Below are positions 33,975 through 42,473 of a DNA stretch of 64,000 bases, piece by piece. The notes under the pieces were generated by a model. That model saw only the letters and a list, made by a program, of their open reading frames with translations, did no database searches and was not told where the DNA came from. Source of the stretch: Kutzneria buriramensis (lineage in GTDB: Bacteria; Actinomycetota; Actinomycetes; Mycobacteriales; Pseudonocardiaceae); the NCBI RefSeq assembly GCF_003387475.1, contig NZ_QUNO01000015.1, positions 1-64,000 of the forward strand, written 5' to 3'. The number at the start of each line of letters is the position of its first letter. The first letter of the stretch is position 1. Position numbers and translations under genes: made by a program.

Positions 33975-34842
33975 GGTGACGGAGCTGCCCGCCGGGCAGC
34001 GCAACGCCATCGGGGTGACCCTGGGTCTGCTCGGCGACGAGTGGGCCCTGCTCATCCTGCGCGAGGCGCTGCTCGGCGCCAGCCGCTTCGTCGACTGGCG
34101 GTCCCGGCTGCCCATCTCCAACGCCGTCCTCACGGCCCGGCTGGCACGCCTCACCGAGTCCGGTCTCTTCGTGCGGGGCAACGGATATCGGCTCACCGAG
34201 CGCGGCGCCGACGTGTGGTCCATCCTGCTGAGCATCTGGGCCTGGGAGGACCGCTGGGTCGCCGCCCACGTCGAGCGCCTGCCCGTCCGCGTGCATCGCC
34301 TGTGCGGCAAGCCCTTCGACCCCGTGCTGGTGTGTTCCGCCTGCGACGGAACGGTTCTCGCCATCGACCACACGTTGGCCGGTGGCTTCGGTCCCAGCGG
34401 CTCGTGGGAACGGTCGGTCCCCGCCGCGACCACCCGCCGCCGGTCCGGCGACTCGGCCGATGCCGGCTTCTTCCCCGAAACCGCCGCCCTCATCGGCAAC
34501 CGCTGGTCGGCCGCCCTCGTCGGCGCCGCCTTCCAGGGCGTGCACCGCTTCTCCGACTTCCAGCGCTGCCTCAACGCCCCGCCCACCATGGTCGCCGACC
34601 GTATCCGCACCCTGTGTTCCCTCGGGGTGCTCGGCGACGATTACCGCCTCACCGCCAAGGGACTCGCGTTCTTCCCGGTCGTCATGTGCCTCGTCGGCTG
34701 GGCCCAGCGCTGGTTCCGCGCCGCCGAAGGGCCGGCGTTGGTGCACCGCCACCTCCCGTGCGACTCCGCCTTCGTCGCCGCGCTGGACTGCTCCTCGTGC
34801 GGGGATCGCCTCGCCCGCAAGGACGTCGTCCCTACCAGCTGA
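33967..34842 (+). CDS. Tandem HxlR-type winged-helix regulator
   Basis: About 291 aa containing two HxlR-like winged helices. The first is about residues 10-95 (LLGDEWALLILREALLGASR, LPISNAVLTARLARL), followed by a CxxC pair (VCSACDG). The second is about 180-260 (LIGNRWSAALVGAAFQGVHR, MVADRIRTL), followed by CSSCGD. HxlR proteins usually have one domain and dimerise, so this is a covalent pseudo-dimer with possible metal-binding Cys pairs. The GTG at 33967 overlaps the oxygenase stop by 8 bp; a GTG at 33976 is the alternative. It likely regulates its own operon. Confidence 0.85.
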   Translation: MLEVTELPAGQRNAIGVTLGLLGDEWALLILREALLGASRFVDWRSRLPISNAVLTARLARLTESGLFVRGNGYRLTERGADVWSILLSIWAWEDRWVAAHVERLPVRVHRLCGKPFDPVLVCSACDGTVLAIDHTLAGGFGPSGSWERSVPAATTRRRSGDSADAGFFPETAALIGNRWSAALVGAAFQGVHRFSDFQRCLNAPPTMVADRIRTLCSLGVLGDDYRLTAKGLAFFPVVMCLVGWAQRWFRAAEGPALVHRHLPCDSAFVAALDCSSCGDRLARKDVVPTS

Positions 34843-35461
34843 CCGGGCCGTCCTCGAAGAAGCCGCCGCTCGGGCCGTCCGCCGCCAACACCGCCAGCTC
34901 GATCGCGATCTTCGCGGCGGTGTCGTCGTCCGGATCGGTCGCGCAGGCGTTGACCTTGATCGGCGTGTCCGCCAGCTCCCGGGCGTAGGCGCCGGTGATC
35001 GCGCTCAGCGCCGGCTCGGCGCTGCCGTAAGCCATGCACGTCCCCAGCCGGCTCGACACGTTCACGATCCGAGCCGCCCCCGCCCGGTGCAGCAGCGGCA
35101 GCATCGCATTGGTCGTCGCCACCACGCCGAACACGGTCGTCTCGAACACCCGCCGCATGTCGTCGACCGACGTCATGCTCGGCGCCACCGCCGGCTCGTT
35201 GGCGACGCGGGCGTTGTTCACCAACACGTCCAGCCGCCCGAACTCCTCCTCGATCCGGTCCACCGCCGCGTAGATCGATGGTTCGTCGGTCACGTCCAAC
35301 CGCTGGAACCGCACGTCCAGCCCATCGTCGGCCAACTCCGCCACCATCCCGTGCTGCCGGGCCCGCGCCGACACCAACACCGTGAACCCCAGCTGCGCCA
35401 GCCCTCGTGCGATCTTCTCGTCGGCGTCGGTCACCAACGCCACCCGTAGCTTTGCCGTCAT
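34832..35461 (-). CDS. SDR-fold protein with degenerate cofactor and catalytic motifs
   Basis: A 209-aa short-chain dehydrogenase homologue. LDVLVNNARVAN, VNVSS and the C-terminal layout place it in the carbonyl-reductase-like SDR group. The glycine motif TGxxxGIG reads TDADEKIA, and the YxxxK pair is Tyr145 followed by Glu149 in place of Lys. NAD(P) binding and catalysis are therefore doubtful. It is convergent with the HxlR gene (11-bp overlap). It may be decaying or serve a non-enzymatic role. Confidence 0.75.
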   Translation of the reverse strand: MTAKLRVALVTDADEKIARGLAQLGFTVLVSARARQHGMVAELADDGLDVRFQRLDVTDEPSIYAAVDRIEEEFGRLDVLVNNARVANEPAVAPSMTSVDDMRRVFETTVFGVVATTNAMLPLLHRAGAARIVNVSSRLGTCMAYGSAEPALSAITGAYARELADTPIKVNACATDPDDDTAAKIAIELAVLAADGPSGGFFEDGPVSW

Positions 35462-35674
35462 GGCCCTCGATCCCACCACCTGGAGTGCGCTCCAGCGCAA
35501 GTGCGCGCCACGCCTGGCGCCACCGATCGAGCGCGTGCCTGAGAAATCACTGCAATGTGCACAAAGCCACTGCCGTACGACCGGTCCCCGACAACCCGTC
35601 GTCCACTGTGAACATTGGTAGCCTCCGTCGGCACGACGCCACCGGGCGTCGGCGGAACGGATTCCGGGGGTTCC

Positions 35675-37075
35675 ATGCGTGCGTCCCGATTGACCTTGCT
35701 GTTCTCCGCGACCGCACTCGCCGCAGGCGCGGTCGGCGCGGCGCCGGGGAACACCGCCTCGCCGTCACCTGATCTGGTGAAGGTGCATCCGACCGCGCAC
35801 CACATCGGCACGGCCACGGTGACGCCGCCGACCACGGACCAGTGCCAGGCCAAGTACCAGCTCTCCTGCTACGGTCCGGCGCAGTTCCAGCAGGCGTACG
35901 ACCTGGCCCCGCTGTTCGCGCGCGGCAACGACGGCCGGGGGCAGACGATCGCCATCGTCGACTCGTTCGGTTCCCCGACGATCCAGCACGACCTGGACGT
36001 GTTCGACCAGACCTACGGCCTGCCGGCCACGACTGTGGACATCATCCGGCCGGCCGGCCCGATCCCGCCGTACGACCCGAACTCGGACATGGCCGGCTGG
36101 GCCGGCGAGACCACTTTGGACGTCGAGTGGGCGCACGCGATGGCCCCCGGCGCGAGGCTGCTGCTGGTCGAGACGCCGACCTCGGAGACCGAGGGCACCG
36201 CCGGCTTCCCGGAGATCCAGACCGCCGAGAAGTACGTGCTCGACCACCACCTGGCCACGGTGATCAGCCAGAGCTTCGCCGCCACCGAGCAGACCTTCCC
36301 CAGCCGAGAGTCGATGCTGGCGCTGCGCGGCGCGTACGAGGAGGCAGCCCGCACCGGCGTGACCGTGCTGACCGCGACCGGCGACGCGGGGGCCACGGAC
36401 GCGACCGACAAGCCCGGTGAGCTCTACCCGATGCCGGTCACGTCCTGGCCGGCCAGCGACCCGCTGATCACCGGGGTCGGCGGCACCAAGCTGAGCCTGG
36501 ACGCCAACGGCAGGCGGCTCGCGCCGGACGTCGTGTGGAACGACACCTACGACGTGCCGACCAACAAGGCGTTCGCTGGCAACGCCGGGCCGAATGCGCT
36601 CGGCACCGGCAGCGGCAAGTCGACCTTCTTCCAGCGGCCGTCCTACCAGGGCCTGGTCGCCGGGGTCGTCGGCAGCCAGCGCGGCGTGCCGGACATCTCG
36701 ATGAGCGGCGCGTGCAGCGGGGCGGTCAACGTCTACCAGAGCTTCCCCGGCCAGGCCGCCGGCTGGAGCCTGTCGTGCGGCACCAGCGAGGCGACGCCGC
36801 TGTTCGCCGGCATCGTGGCGCTGGCCGCGCAGCAGGCCGGCCACCCGCTCGGCCTGATCAACCGGGCGCTGTACCAGATGTCCGTGGCGCACGCGCCCGG
36901 CCTGGTTGACGTCACCTCGGGCGACAACACCGTGACGTTCACCCAGGACGGCAAGCAGGTCACCGTGCCCGGCTTCAAGGCCGGCCGCGGCTACGACCTG
37001 GCCTCGGGCGTCGGCACCATCGACGCGGCCCGGTTCGTGCCGGAACTGGCGGCGCTGGCCGGCCACGGCTACTGA
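35675..37075 (+). CDS. Secreted sedolisin-family (S53) serine-carboxyl peptidase, short pro-region
   Basis: A 466-aa exported protease. Signal peptide about 1-23. Catalytic Glu145 and Asp149 lie in GETTLDVEWAHAM, the oxyanion Asp in TATGDAGA (Asp237), and nucleophile Ser371 in GTSEATPLFAG. Sedolisins normally carry a long folded propeptide; here only about 40 residues precede the catalytic domain (which begins near CYGPAQFQQAYDL). The ATG at 35675 starts the signal. A terminator follows the stop. Cys pairs near 57-65 and 347-368 could form disulfides. Confidence 0.9.
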   Translation: MRASRLTLLFSATALAAGAVGAAPGNTASPSPDLVKVHPTAHHIGTATVTPPTTDQCQAKYQLSCYGPAQFQQAYDLAPLFARGNDGRGQTIAIVDSFGSPTIQHDLDVFDQTYGLPATTVDIIRPAGPIPPYDPNSDMAGWAGETTLDVEWAHAMAPGARLLLVETPTSETEGTAGFPEIQTAEKYVLDHHLATVISQSFAATEQTFPSRESMLALRGAYEEAARTGVTVLTATGDAGATDATDKPGELYPMPVTSWPASDPLITGVGGTKLSLDANGRRLAPDVVWNDTYDVPTNKAFAGNAGPNALGTGSGKSTFFQRPSYQGLVAGVVGSQRGVPDISMSGACSGAVNVYQSFPGQAAGWSLSCGTSEATPLFAGIVALAAQQAGHPLGLINRALYQMSVAHAPGLVDVTSGDNTVTFTQDGKQVTVPGFKAGRGYDLASGVGTIDAARFVPELAALAGHGY

Positions 37076-37080
37076 CGGGT

Positions 37081-37115
37081 TTCCGTGTGGCGCCGGTGTT
37101 CGGCGCCACACGGGA
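37081..37115 (+). terminator. Hairpin terminator after the S53 peptidase gene
   Basis: The stem ttccgtgtggcgcc pairs with ggcgccacacggga around a short loop, starting 5 bp after the peptidase stop. There is no U tract. Confidence 0.75.
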
Positions 37116-37188
37116 AAGCCGTTGGCGGATCGCGGCGGGCTCTGTTAGCTTTCCGGCGGCCGTGCGAGAGACCGAGGAGGTGGTACCC

Positions 37189-37239
37189 GTGAACACTGCG
37201 ACATGGGTGCTCCCCTCTGGGGTCACGGTCGGGCGATAG
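37189..37239 (+). CDS. Possible 16-aa leader peptide
   Basis: A GTG-initiated 16-codon frame (MNTATWVLPSGVTVGR) has a near-perfect ribosome site GAGGAGGTGG (about 37174-37183) six bases upstream, much stronger than that of the following hydrolase gene. It sits 46 bp before the hydrolase start and downstream of a TGTTAGCT promoter-like box near 37142. It may be an upstream leader peptide, or a fossil ribosome site of a lost gene. Confidence 0.4.
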   Translation: MNTATWVLPSGVTVGR

Positions 37240-37285
37240 GTCGTCCGGGAGCGCCGTTTCACGAGCACTCCCGAAAGGCACGACC

Positions 37286-38017
37286 ATGGACTTCACCTCT
37301 GAGCGGCGCCTCGACGACGGCGTCCGCGAACGCGAATTCACCCTCGGGGAGATCCCCGGCATCCTGTGGACGTCGGAAGCGGCGTCCGAGCCCGTCCCGC
37401 TGATCCTGCTCGGCCACCCCGGCGGAGTGGGCAGGATGTATCCCCGACTGGTGGCCCGGGCTCAGCGCTGTGTGGCGCTGGGGTACGCCGCGGCCACCAT
37501 CGAGCTCCCGGGCAGCGGTGACCGGCCGCGTCTCGCCGATGTCGATCAGGCCCGTGCCGACCTGCGGCGGGCGGTGCAGGCCGGCGAGCCGGTCGGCGAC
37601 GACATCGTCGAACGGCTCATCCTCCCGCTGGTCGACCAGGGGGTCCCGGAATGGCGGGCCACCCTGGACGCCCTGCTGGCGCTGCCCGAGATCGACGGCC
37701 CGGTCGGGTTCGCCGGCGGCGTGATCGCCATCGCCGTGCGGCTGGCGGTGGTCGAGCCGCGTATCGCGGCCGCCACGCTGTTCGCGGGGAGCTATGTGCC
37801 CCGCAGCATGTTCGACGATGCCCGGCAGGTCACCATTCCGCTGCTGGTCCTGTTGCAGTGGGACGACGAGGGGAACGACCGGCAGTTGGCCCTGGACCTG
37901 TTCGACGCCTTCGGCTCCAAGGAGAAGACGTTGCACGCCAACATGGGCGGGCACACCGGCGTCCCACAGTTCGAGGGCGACGACGGGGACCGGTTCTTCG
38001 GCCGGCACCTGAAGTGA
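37286..38017 (+). CDS. Alpha/beta-hydrolase fold protein lacking the nucleophile elbow Ser
   Basis: A 243-aa protein of the dienelactone-hydrolase-like group: LILLGHPGG (oxyanion strand), LPGSGDRP, and a conserved His in ANMGGHTGVP. The nucleophile elbow GxSxG reads GFAGG (141-145), with Ala143 where Ser is expected, and the following helix is shortened. It is therefore probably not a hydrolase. The rest of the fold, including the acid region LLQWDDEG, is intact, arguing against simple decay. Divergence to a binding protein is possible. Confidence 0.75.
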   Translation: MDFTSERRLDDGVREREFTLGEIPGILWTSEAASEPVPLILLGHPGGVGRMYPRLVARAQRCVALGYAAATIELPGSGDRPRLADVDQARADLRRAVQAGEPVGDDIVERLILPLVDQGVPEWRATLDALLALPEIDGPVGFAGGVIAIAVRLAVVEPRIAAATLFAGSYVPRSMFDDARQVTIPLLVLLQWDDEGNDRQLALDLFDAFGSKEKTLHANMGGHTGVPQFEGDDGDRFFGRHLK

Positions 38018-38021
38018 GCCA

Positions 38022-38053
38022 CGCGCGGCCGCCCTCACGGGGGCGGCTGCGCG
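38022..38053 (+). terminator. Terminator overlapping the 3' end of the AraC gene
   Basis: A 13-bp G/C stem (38022-38034 with 38041-38053) is followed by GTTTTGC on the plus strand, 5 bp after the hydrolase stop. The same bases encode the Pro-rich C-terminus of the convergent AraC-type regulator. Confidence 0.75.
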
Positions 38054-38904
38054 GTTTTGCGCCAGGTTCGGGGGGATTCGCCGTAGGCACGCGTGAAGGC
38101 GCGGCTGAAGGCGGCGTCGGAGGTGTAGCCGACCCGGGTGGCGATGCGCGCCACGGATTCCGTGGTGGAGGCGAGCAGGTGGGCGGCGCGGTCGAGGCGC
38201 TGGCGGTGGACGTAGGCGACGGGCGGCTGGCCCAGCAGCGCGGCGAACCGGGTGGCGAAGGCGGAGCGGGAGAGGGACGCCAGCGCGGCGAGGTCGTCGA
38301 CGGACCAGTCGCGGGTGGGGTCGCGGTGGATGGCCGACAGCACGGGGCCGACGGCCGGGTCCATGGCGGCGGTGAGCCAGCCGGGCCTGGACTGCTGGCC
38401 GGCGGCGGCCCAGACCCGCAGCGCCCGGATGAACAGCAGGTCGAGCAGCCGGGAGAGCATGACCCGCGAGCCGGGGCGGGGATCGGTGAACTCGTCGAGC
38501 ATGAGCCGCAGCCCCATGGTCAGCCACGGCACGCCGGGGGAGTCGGCGCGGATGACGATGGCCGCCGGCAGCACCGTGAGCAGCGGGTCGGCGACCGGAT
38601 GGTCGACGACGAAGCCGCCGGTCATCCAGCCGGCGTCGGCGGCCCGGACGACATGGGCGTCGCCGCGGGCGAGCAGGGCCATGTCGCCGGAGCCGAGATC
38701 GACCGGGTCCGAGCCGCGGAACTCCAGGCGCACGGCGCCGTGCTCGACGATGTGCAGCATCCGCCGGCCGGCGGGGTGGCGATCGCGGCGCGGCCGGTCG
38801 GCCACCGAGCGGGTGATCTCGCCGCCGCGCAGGTGGACGGCCTGCAACAGGTCCGACAGGGCATCGGGTGGGGAATCGGCAAAGTTCTCCGGCGCTGGGG
38901 GCAT
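38035..38904 (-). CDS. AraC family regulator with N-terminal cupin
   Basis: A 289-aa activator. The N-terminal half is a cupin sensor (RRMLHIVEHGAVRLEF, GDMALLARGDAHVV). The C-terminal half has two AraC helix-turn-helix units (WSVDDLAALASLSRSAFATR, and VGYTSDAAFSRAFTRAYG). It is divergent from the alpha/beta-hydrolase gene at 38969, its probable target; regulators of this type often control an adjacent oxidoreductase or hydrolase. Confidence 0.92.
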   Translation of the reverse strand: MPPAPENFADSPPDALSDLLQAVHLRGGEITRSVADRPRRDRHPAGRRMLHIVEHGAVRLEFRGSDPVDLGSGDMALLARGDAHVVRAADAGWMTGGFVVDHPVADPLLTVLPAAIVIRADSPGVPWLTMGLRLMLDEFTDPRPGSRVMLSRLLDLLFIRALRVWAAAGQQSRPGWLTAAMDPAVGPVLSAIHRDPTRDWSVDDLAALASLSRSAFATRFAALLGQPPVAYVHRQRLDRAAHLLASTTESVARIATRVGYTSDAAFSRAFTRAYGESPRTWRKTAQPPP

Positions 38905-38968
38905 GGTTCTTGTCCAATCCTCTCAATAGCCTGAGTCCACCGGATACGAACCGAGGAGGCAACCCGAG

Positions 38969-39667
38969 ATGTCCGCCAAGCCGACGGTGGTGCTGGTGCA
39001 CGGATTCTGGGGCGGTGCGGCCCACTGGGCGAAGGTGATCGTGGAGCTGTGGCGGCGCGGCTACGACTCGCTGCACGCGGTGGAGAACCCGCTGACCTCG
39101 CTGGCCGACGACGCGGCCCGCACGCAGCAGATGATCAAGCAGGTGGACGGGCCGGTGCTGCTGGTCGGCCACTCCTACGGCGGCGCGGTGATCACCGAGG
39201 CGGGCGACCTGCCGAACGTGGTCGGCCTCGTGTACGTGGCGGCGTTCGCCCCGGACAAGGGCGAGAGCCTGGCCTCCATCGGCGAGGCCGCGCCGGCGCC
39301 GGGCGGCGCGAACATCGCGCCGGACTCGGACGGCTACCTGTGGATCAGGCAGGACAAGTTCCAGGAGAGCTTCTGCCAGGACCTGCCGGACGACGAGGCG
39401 CTGGTCATGGCGGTGGCCCAGAAGGCCCCGCTGGGCGCGGCCTACGTGGCCCCGGCCAGCGATCCGGCCTGGCGCGCCAAGCCCGTGTGGTACCAGGTGT
39501 CCACGGAGGACCGGATGATCGCCCCGGACAACCAGCGCCGGATGGCGGCCCGGATGAACCCGCGCAAGACGATCGAGCTGGCGTCCGGGCACGCCTCGCT
39601 GGCCTCGCAGCCGCTGCCGATCGTGGACCTGATCGACGACGCCGTCCGCGAGCTTGACCTCAAGTAA
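38969..39667 (+). CDS. Alpha/beta hydrolase
   Basis: A 232-aa small esterase-like hydrolase. The oxyanion motif VLVHGFWGG and nucleophile GHSYGG (Ser69) are intact, and the C-terminal His sits in SGHASLASQ. There is no signal peptide. It is divergent from the AraC regulator and 24 bp upstream of the quinone-oxidoreductase-like gene, which may share its transcript. The substrate is unknown; such proteins often act on small esters or lactones. Confidence 0.9.
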   Translation: MSAKPTVVLVHGFWGGAAHWAKVIVELWRRGYDSLHAVENPLTSLADDAARTQQMIKQVDGPVLLVGHSYGGAVITEAGDLPNVVGLVYVAAFAPDKGESLASIGEAAPAPGGANIAPDSDGYLWIRQDKFQESFCQDLPDDEALVMAVAQKAPLGAAYVAPASDPAWRAKPVWYQVSTEDRMIAPDNQRRMAARMNPRKTIELASGHASLASQPLPIVDLIDDAVRELDLK

Positions 39668-39691
39668 GGTCGAGGTCCGAGACTGGACGCC

Positions 39692-40636
39692 ATGAGAGCG
39701 ATCATGGCGACGAGCTTCGGACCGCCCGACGTGCTGGAGCCGGCCGAGCTTCCCACGCCACAACCGGGAACCGGCCGGCTGCTGGTGCGGGTCGACCTGG
39801 TGGGGGTGCACTGGGTGGACACGATGGTCCGGCTGGGCCGCGGCCCGGCGGTGTTCCCGGTGACGCCACCGTACGTGCCGGGCAGCGGCGTGGCCGGCAC
39901 GGTTGTCGCCGTCGGCGACGGCGTGGACGACGCGTGGCTGGGCGCGAAGGTGGTCACGCGGGTGGAGGGCGGCGCGTACGCGGAGATGGCGGTCGCGAAG
40001 GCGGCGGACGCCCTCGTAGTGCCGGAAGGTCTGGATTCCGCCGACGCGCTGGCGGTGCTGTTCGACGGCAGCACGGCCCTCGCCCTGCTGGAGCGAACCC
40101 CCGTTCACGCGGGGGAAAAGGTGCTGGTGATGCCCGGCGTCGGCGGCGCCGGCAGCCTGCTGGTGCAGCTGGCCAACGCCGCCGGGGCGACCGTCATCGC
40201 GGCCGTTCGTGGCGAGCAGAAGCGGGCCCTCGCGGAGAAGCTGGGCGCCGTCGCCGTGGAGTACGACCAGTTGGACAGCGTCGGCGAACTGGACGTGGTG
40301 TTCGACGGCATCGGCGGCGAGTTGGGGACAACCGCGATCAAGCTGGTCAAGGACGGGGGACGGTTCTCCCGGTACGGCATGGCCGCCGGCGGCGAGGTCG
40401 CCGTGGGCGCCGCGGACGGCCGGCGGCTGGCGAGCGTCGTGGGAATGGAGCAGTTGCAGGAGTTCTGGCCGGACGCGCCCCGTCGGATGCGGTACGTGCT
40501 CAACGAGGCGGCGGCGGGCCGCCTGACCCCGATCATCGGCCGGATCTACCCGCTGGAGCAGGCCGCCACCGCGCACGAGGACATCGCCGGCCGCCGCTTT
40601 GTGGGCAAGATACTGCTGACAACCGGTCAGGCGTAG
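39692..40636 (+). CDS. Zinc-independent alcohol dehydrogenase / quinone oxidoreductase (MDR family)
   Basis: A 314-aa NADPH-dependent quinone-oxidoreductase-like protein. The N-terminal GroES-like domain (PPYVPGSGVAGTVVAVG) and Rossmann domain (VLVMPGVGGAGSLLVQLA) are clear, while the Cys/His zinc ligands of classical alcohol dehydrogenases are absent. It likely reduces quinones or enones. It follows the hydrolase by 24 bp, so the AraC regulator may control both. Confidence 0.9.
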   Translation: MRAIMATSFGPPDVLEPAELPTPQPGTGRLLVRVDLVGVHWVDTMVRLGRGPAVFPVTPPYVPGSGVAGTVVAVGDGVDDAWLGAKVVTRVEGGAYAEMAVAKAADALVVPEGLDSADALAVLFDGSTALALLERTPVHAGEKVLVMPGVGGAGSLLVQLANAAGATVIAAVRGEQKRALAEKLGAVAVEYDQLDSVGELDVVFDGIGGELGTTAIKLVKDGGRFSRYGMAAGGEVAVGAADGRRLASVVGMEQLQEFWPDAPRRMRYVLNEAAAGRLTPIIGRIYPLEQAATAHEDIAGRRFVGKILLTTGQA

Positions 40637-40672
40637 CCGATACCCGAGCACATCTCGGTTACCGTCGTCGAG

Positions 40673-41434
40673 GTGCAGCGGGAAGCCGAGCGGGTGGAAG
40701 CAGCCTTCGTGACGGAGTGCCTGTCCGACGGCGTCTCGACGCATCGAGTGGGAAGTGGGGTCGCCGCAGCCGCCGGCGGCGACCCTCGCCACTTCTGGAC
40801 CCGGGCCTTCGGGTTCGACGCCCGGCTCACCGACGACGAGTTCGCCGGCATCCTGGACTTCTACCGCGGCGGATCGGCGTTGCTGCAGCTGCCGCCGTGG
40901 GCGCTGCCGCCGAGCTGGCACGAGTTCCGCCGCGACCTGACCGAGACGACACCGTGGCTCAAGCTGGGCGGCCCGATCGAGGCGATCCGGCACAGCGACG
41001 ACACCGCGTTCTCGATCACCGAGATCGGGACCGGCCAGGCTCATGACTGGGCTTCGGTTGTCGCGCAAGGATTCGGCATCGCCGGCCACCTGGAGCCGGT
41101 GTTGGCGCGATCCGTGGGACGGCCGCACGCCCGGCACTTCGTGGCCTGGGACGGCGCGACCGCCGTCGGCGCGGCCTGCCTGTATCAGCGTGGCGAGCTG
41201 GGATACCTGACGACGACGGCGACGCTGGCGTCGCACCGCGACCGGGGCATCCAGTCCGCGCTGATCAGCAGGCGGGCCAAGGAAGCCGCGGCGGCAGGCT
41301 GCGCGCGGCTCGTCGCGGAGACCGGAAAGCCGACCCGCGACGGGAAGAACTCGTCGTTCAACAACCTCACGCGGGCCGGCCTCGAACCGCTCTACGAGCG
41401 CCGGAACTGGCTTCTTCAGTCCGACAGCAGGTAG
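40673..41434 (+). CDS. GNAT family N-acetyltransferase
   Basis: A 253-aa two-part protein. The N-terminal ~110 residues are not a recognised domain (HFWTRAFGFDARLTDDEF). The C-terminal half is a GNAT fold: TAVGAACLYQRGELGYLTTTATL and the acetyl-CoA pyrophosphate loop near ASHRDRGIQSAL. It uses a GTG start at 40673. Its 3' end overlaps the convergent methyltransferase by 19 bp. The acceptor substrate is unknown. Confidence 0.85.
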   Translation: MQREAERVEAAFVTECLSDGVSTHRVGSGVAAAAGGDPRHFWTRAFGFDARLTDDEFAGILDFYRGGSALLQLPPWALPPSWHEFRRDLTETTPWLKLGGPIEAIRHSDDTAFSITEIGTGQAHDWASVVAQGFGIAGHLEPVLARSVGRPHARHFVAWDGATAVGAACLYQRGELGYLTTTATLASHRDRGIQSALISRRAKEAAAAGCARLVAETGKPTRDGKNSSFNNLTRAGLEPLYERRNWLLQSDSR

Positions 41435-42450
41435 AACTGCCACTTGTCGGCGGCGATCGAGAGCAGTTCGACGTTTCGGAAGCCGGCCTCGGTGGCGTAG
41501 CGGCGTAGCGTGTCGGGGCGCATGACGGTGCCGGTGGCGGCGGAATCGGGCGTACCCATCGCGTCGGGCAGACAGGAGATGACGCTCCACCCGTAGAGGT
41601 ACTGCTCGCGCGGCGACGCGGGCGTGGTGGGCTCCGGGTCGGTACGCTCGTCGCCGACGAGCACAAAACCGCCGTCCGTCAAGGAGTTCCGGGCCGCCCG
41701 CAGCACAGCCACGGGGTGGGACATGTCGTGCAGGGCCTCGATGATCGTGACGAGGTCGTACGAACCGTCGGACAGCCCGGCGGCATCGGCGGCGGAGAAC
41801 CGCACCCGGTCGGCCACCCCCGACTCCGCGGCGTTCTCCCGCGCCGCCTCGATCGCCCGCTCGTCGAGGTCCAGGCCGTGCACGGTGATCTCCGGGTACT
41901 CCAGGGCCATCGCGATGCTGGACCAGCCCAGGCCACAGGCGACATCGGCGACACTGGCCGAAGTGGACAATCGCTTGTGGACGTCCGGAATCGCGGGCAG
42001 CCACTCCTTGCCGAGCAGATTCAGGTAAGCGGCCCGGTTGGACGGCCAGCGCCCCTCGGGCTCCCACATCATCGGCGGCGGTGCCCCGCCCGCGCGGTAG
42101 GCGTCGACCACATCGCCGAGCCGTCGGGCCGCGCGTACGAGCTCGATGCTCATGGGCGTGCCGAACAGCAGGCTCGCGGAGTCGGCCAGCACCGGGATGT
42201 GCCCTTCGGGCAACAGATATCGCCCCGGCTCGACGACCTCGACCAGCCCGGCCGCCGCGTGGTGGTCGAGCCACTCGCGGGCGTACCGCTCGGCGGTGCC
42301 GGTGTGCGCGGCCAGTTCCGCCGCGGTCAGCGCGCCGTGCTCGGCTAGCGCCCGGTAGTAGCCCAGGCGCTCGCCGAGGTACATGGTGTACAGCTCAAGC
42401 GCGCCGACGGCGTTCTGGAACACCCGGGCGGACAGGTCGGTCGGCTCCAT
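41416..42450 (-). CDS. SAM-dependent methyltransferase with N-terminal winged helix
   Basis: A 344-aa protein. An N-terminal dimerisation/winged-helix region (ALTAAELAAHTGTAERYAREWLDHH) precedes a class I methyltransferase domain with motif I VADVACGLGWSS (near 168), acidic HGLDLDE and TIIEALHDMSHP. This architecture is common in Rv2258c-like and small-molecule methyltransferases. The substrate is unknown. Confidence 0.87.
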   Translation of the reverse strand: MEPTDLSARVFQNAVGALELYTMYLGERLGYYRALAEHGALTAAELAAHTGTAERYAREWLDHHAAAGLVEVVEPGRYLLPEGHIPVLADSASLLFGTPMSIELVRAARRLGDVVDAYRAGGAPPPMMWEPEGRWPSNRAAYLNLLGKEWLPAIPDVHKRLSTSASVADVACGLGWSSIAMALEYPEITVHGLDLDERAIEAARENAAESGVADRVRFSAADAAGLSDGSYDLVTIIEALHDMSHPVAVLRAARNSLTDGGFVLVGDERTDPEPTTPASPREQYLYGWSVISCLPDAMGTPDSAATGTVMRPDTLRRYATEAGFRNVELLSIAADKWQFYLLSD

Positions 42451-42473
42451 GGGATCCAGCTAACCAGAACCGG

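Noticed and set aside
37259-42274. A 1671-codon minus-strand open frame across several plus-strand genes
   Set aside because: It is antisense to well-supported genes with recognisable domains (hydrolases, quinone reductase, GNAT); its product is Arg/Pro/Gly-rich with no domain. This is the usual high-GC shadow frame.
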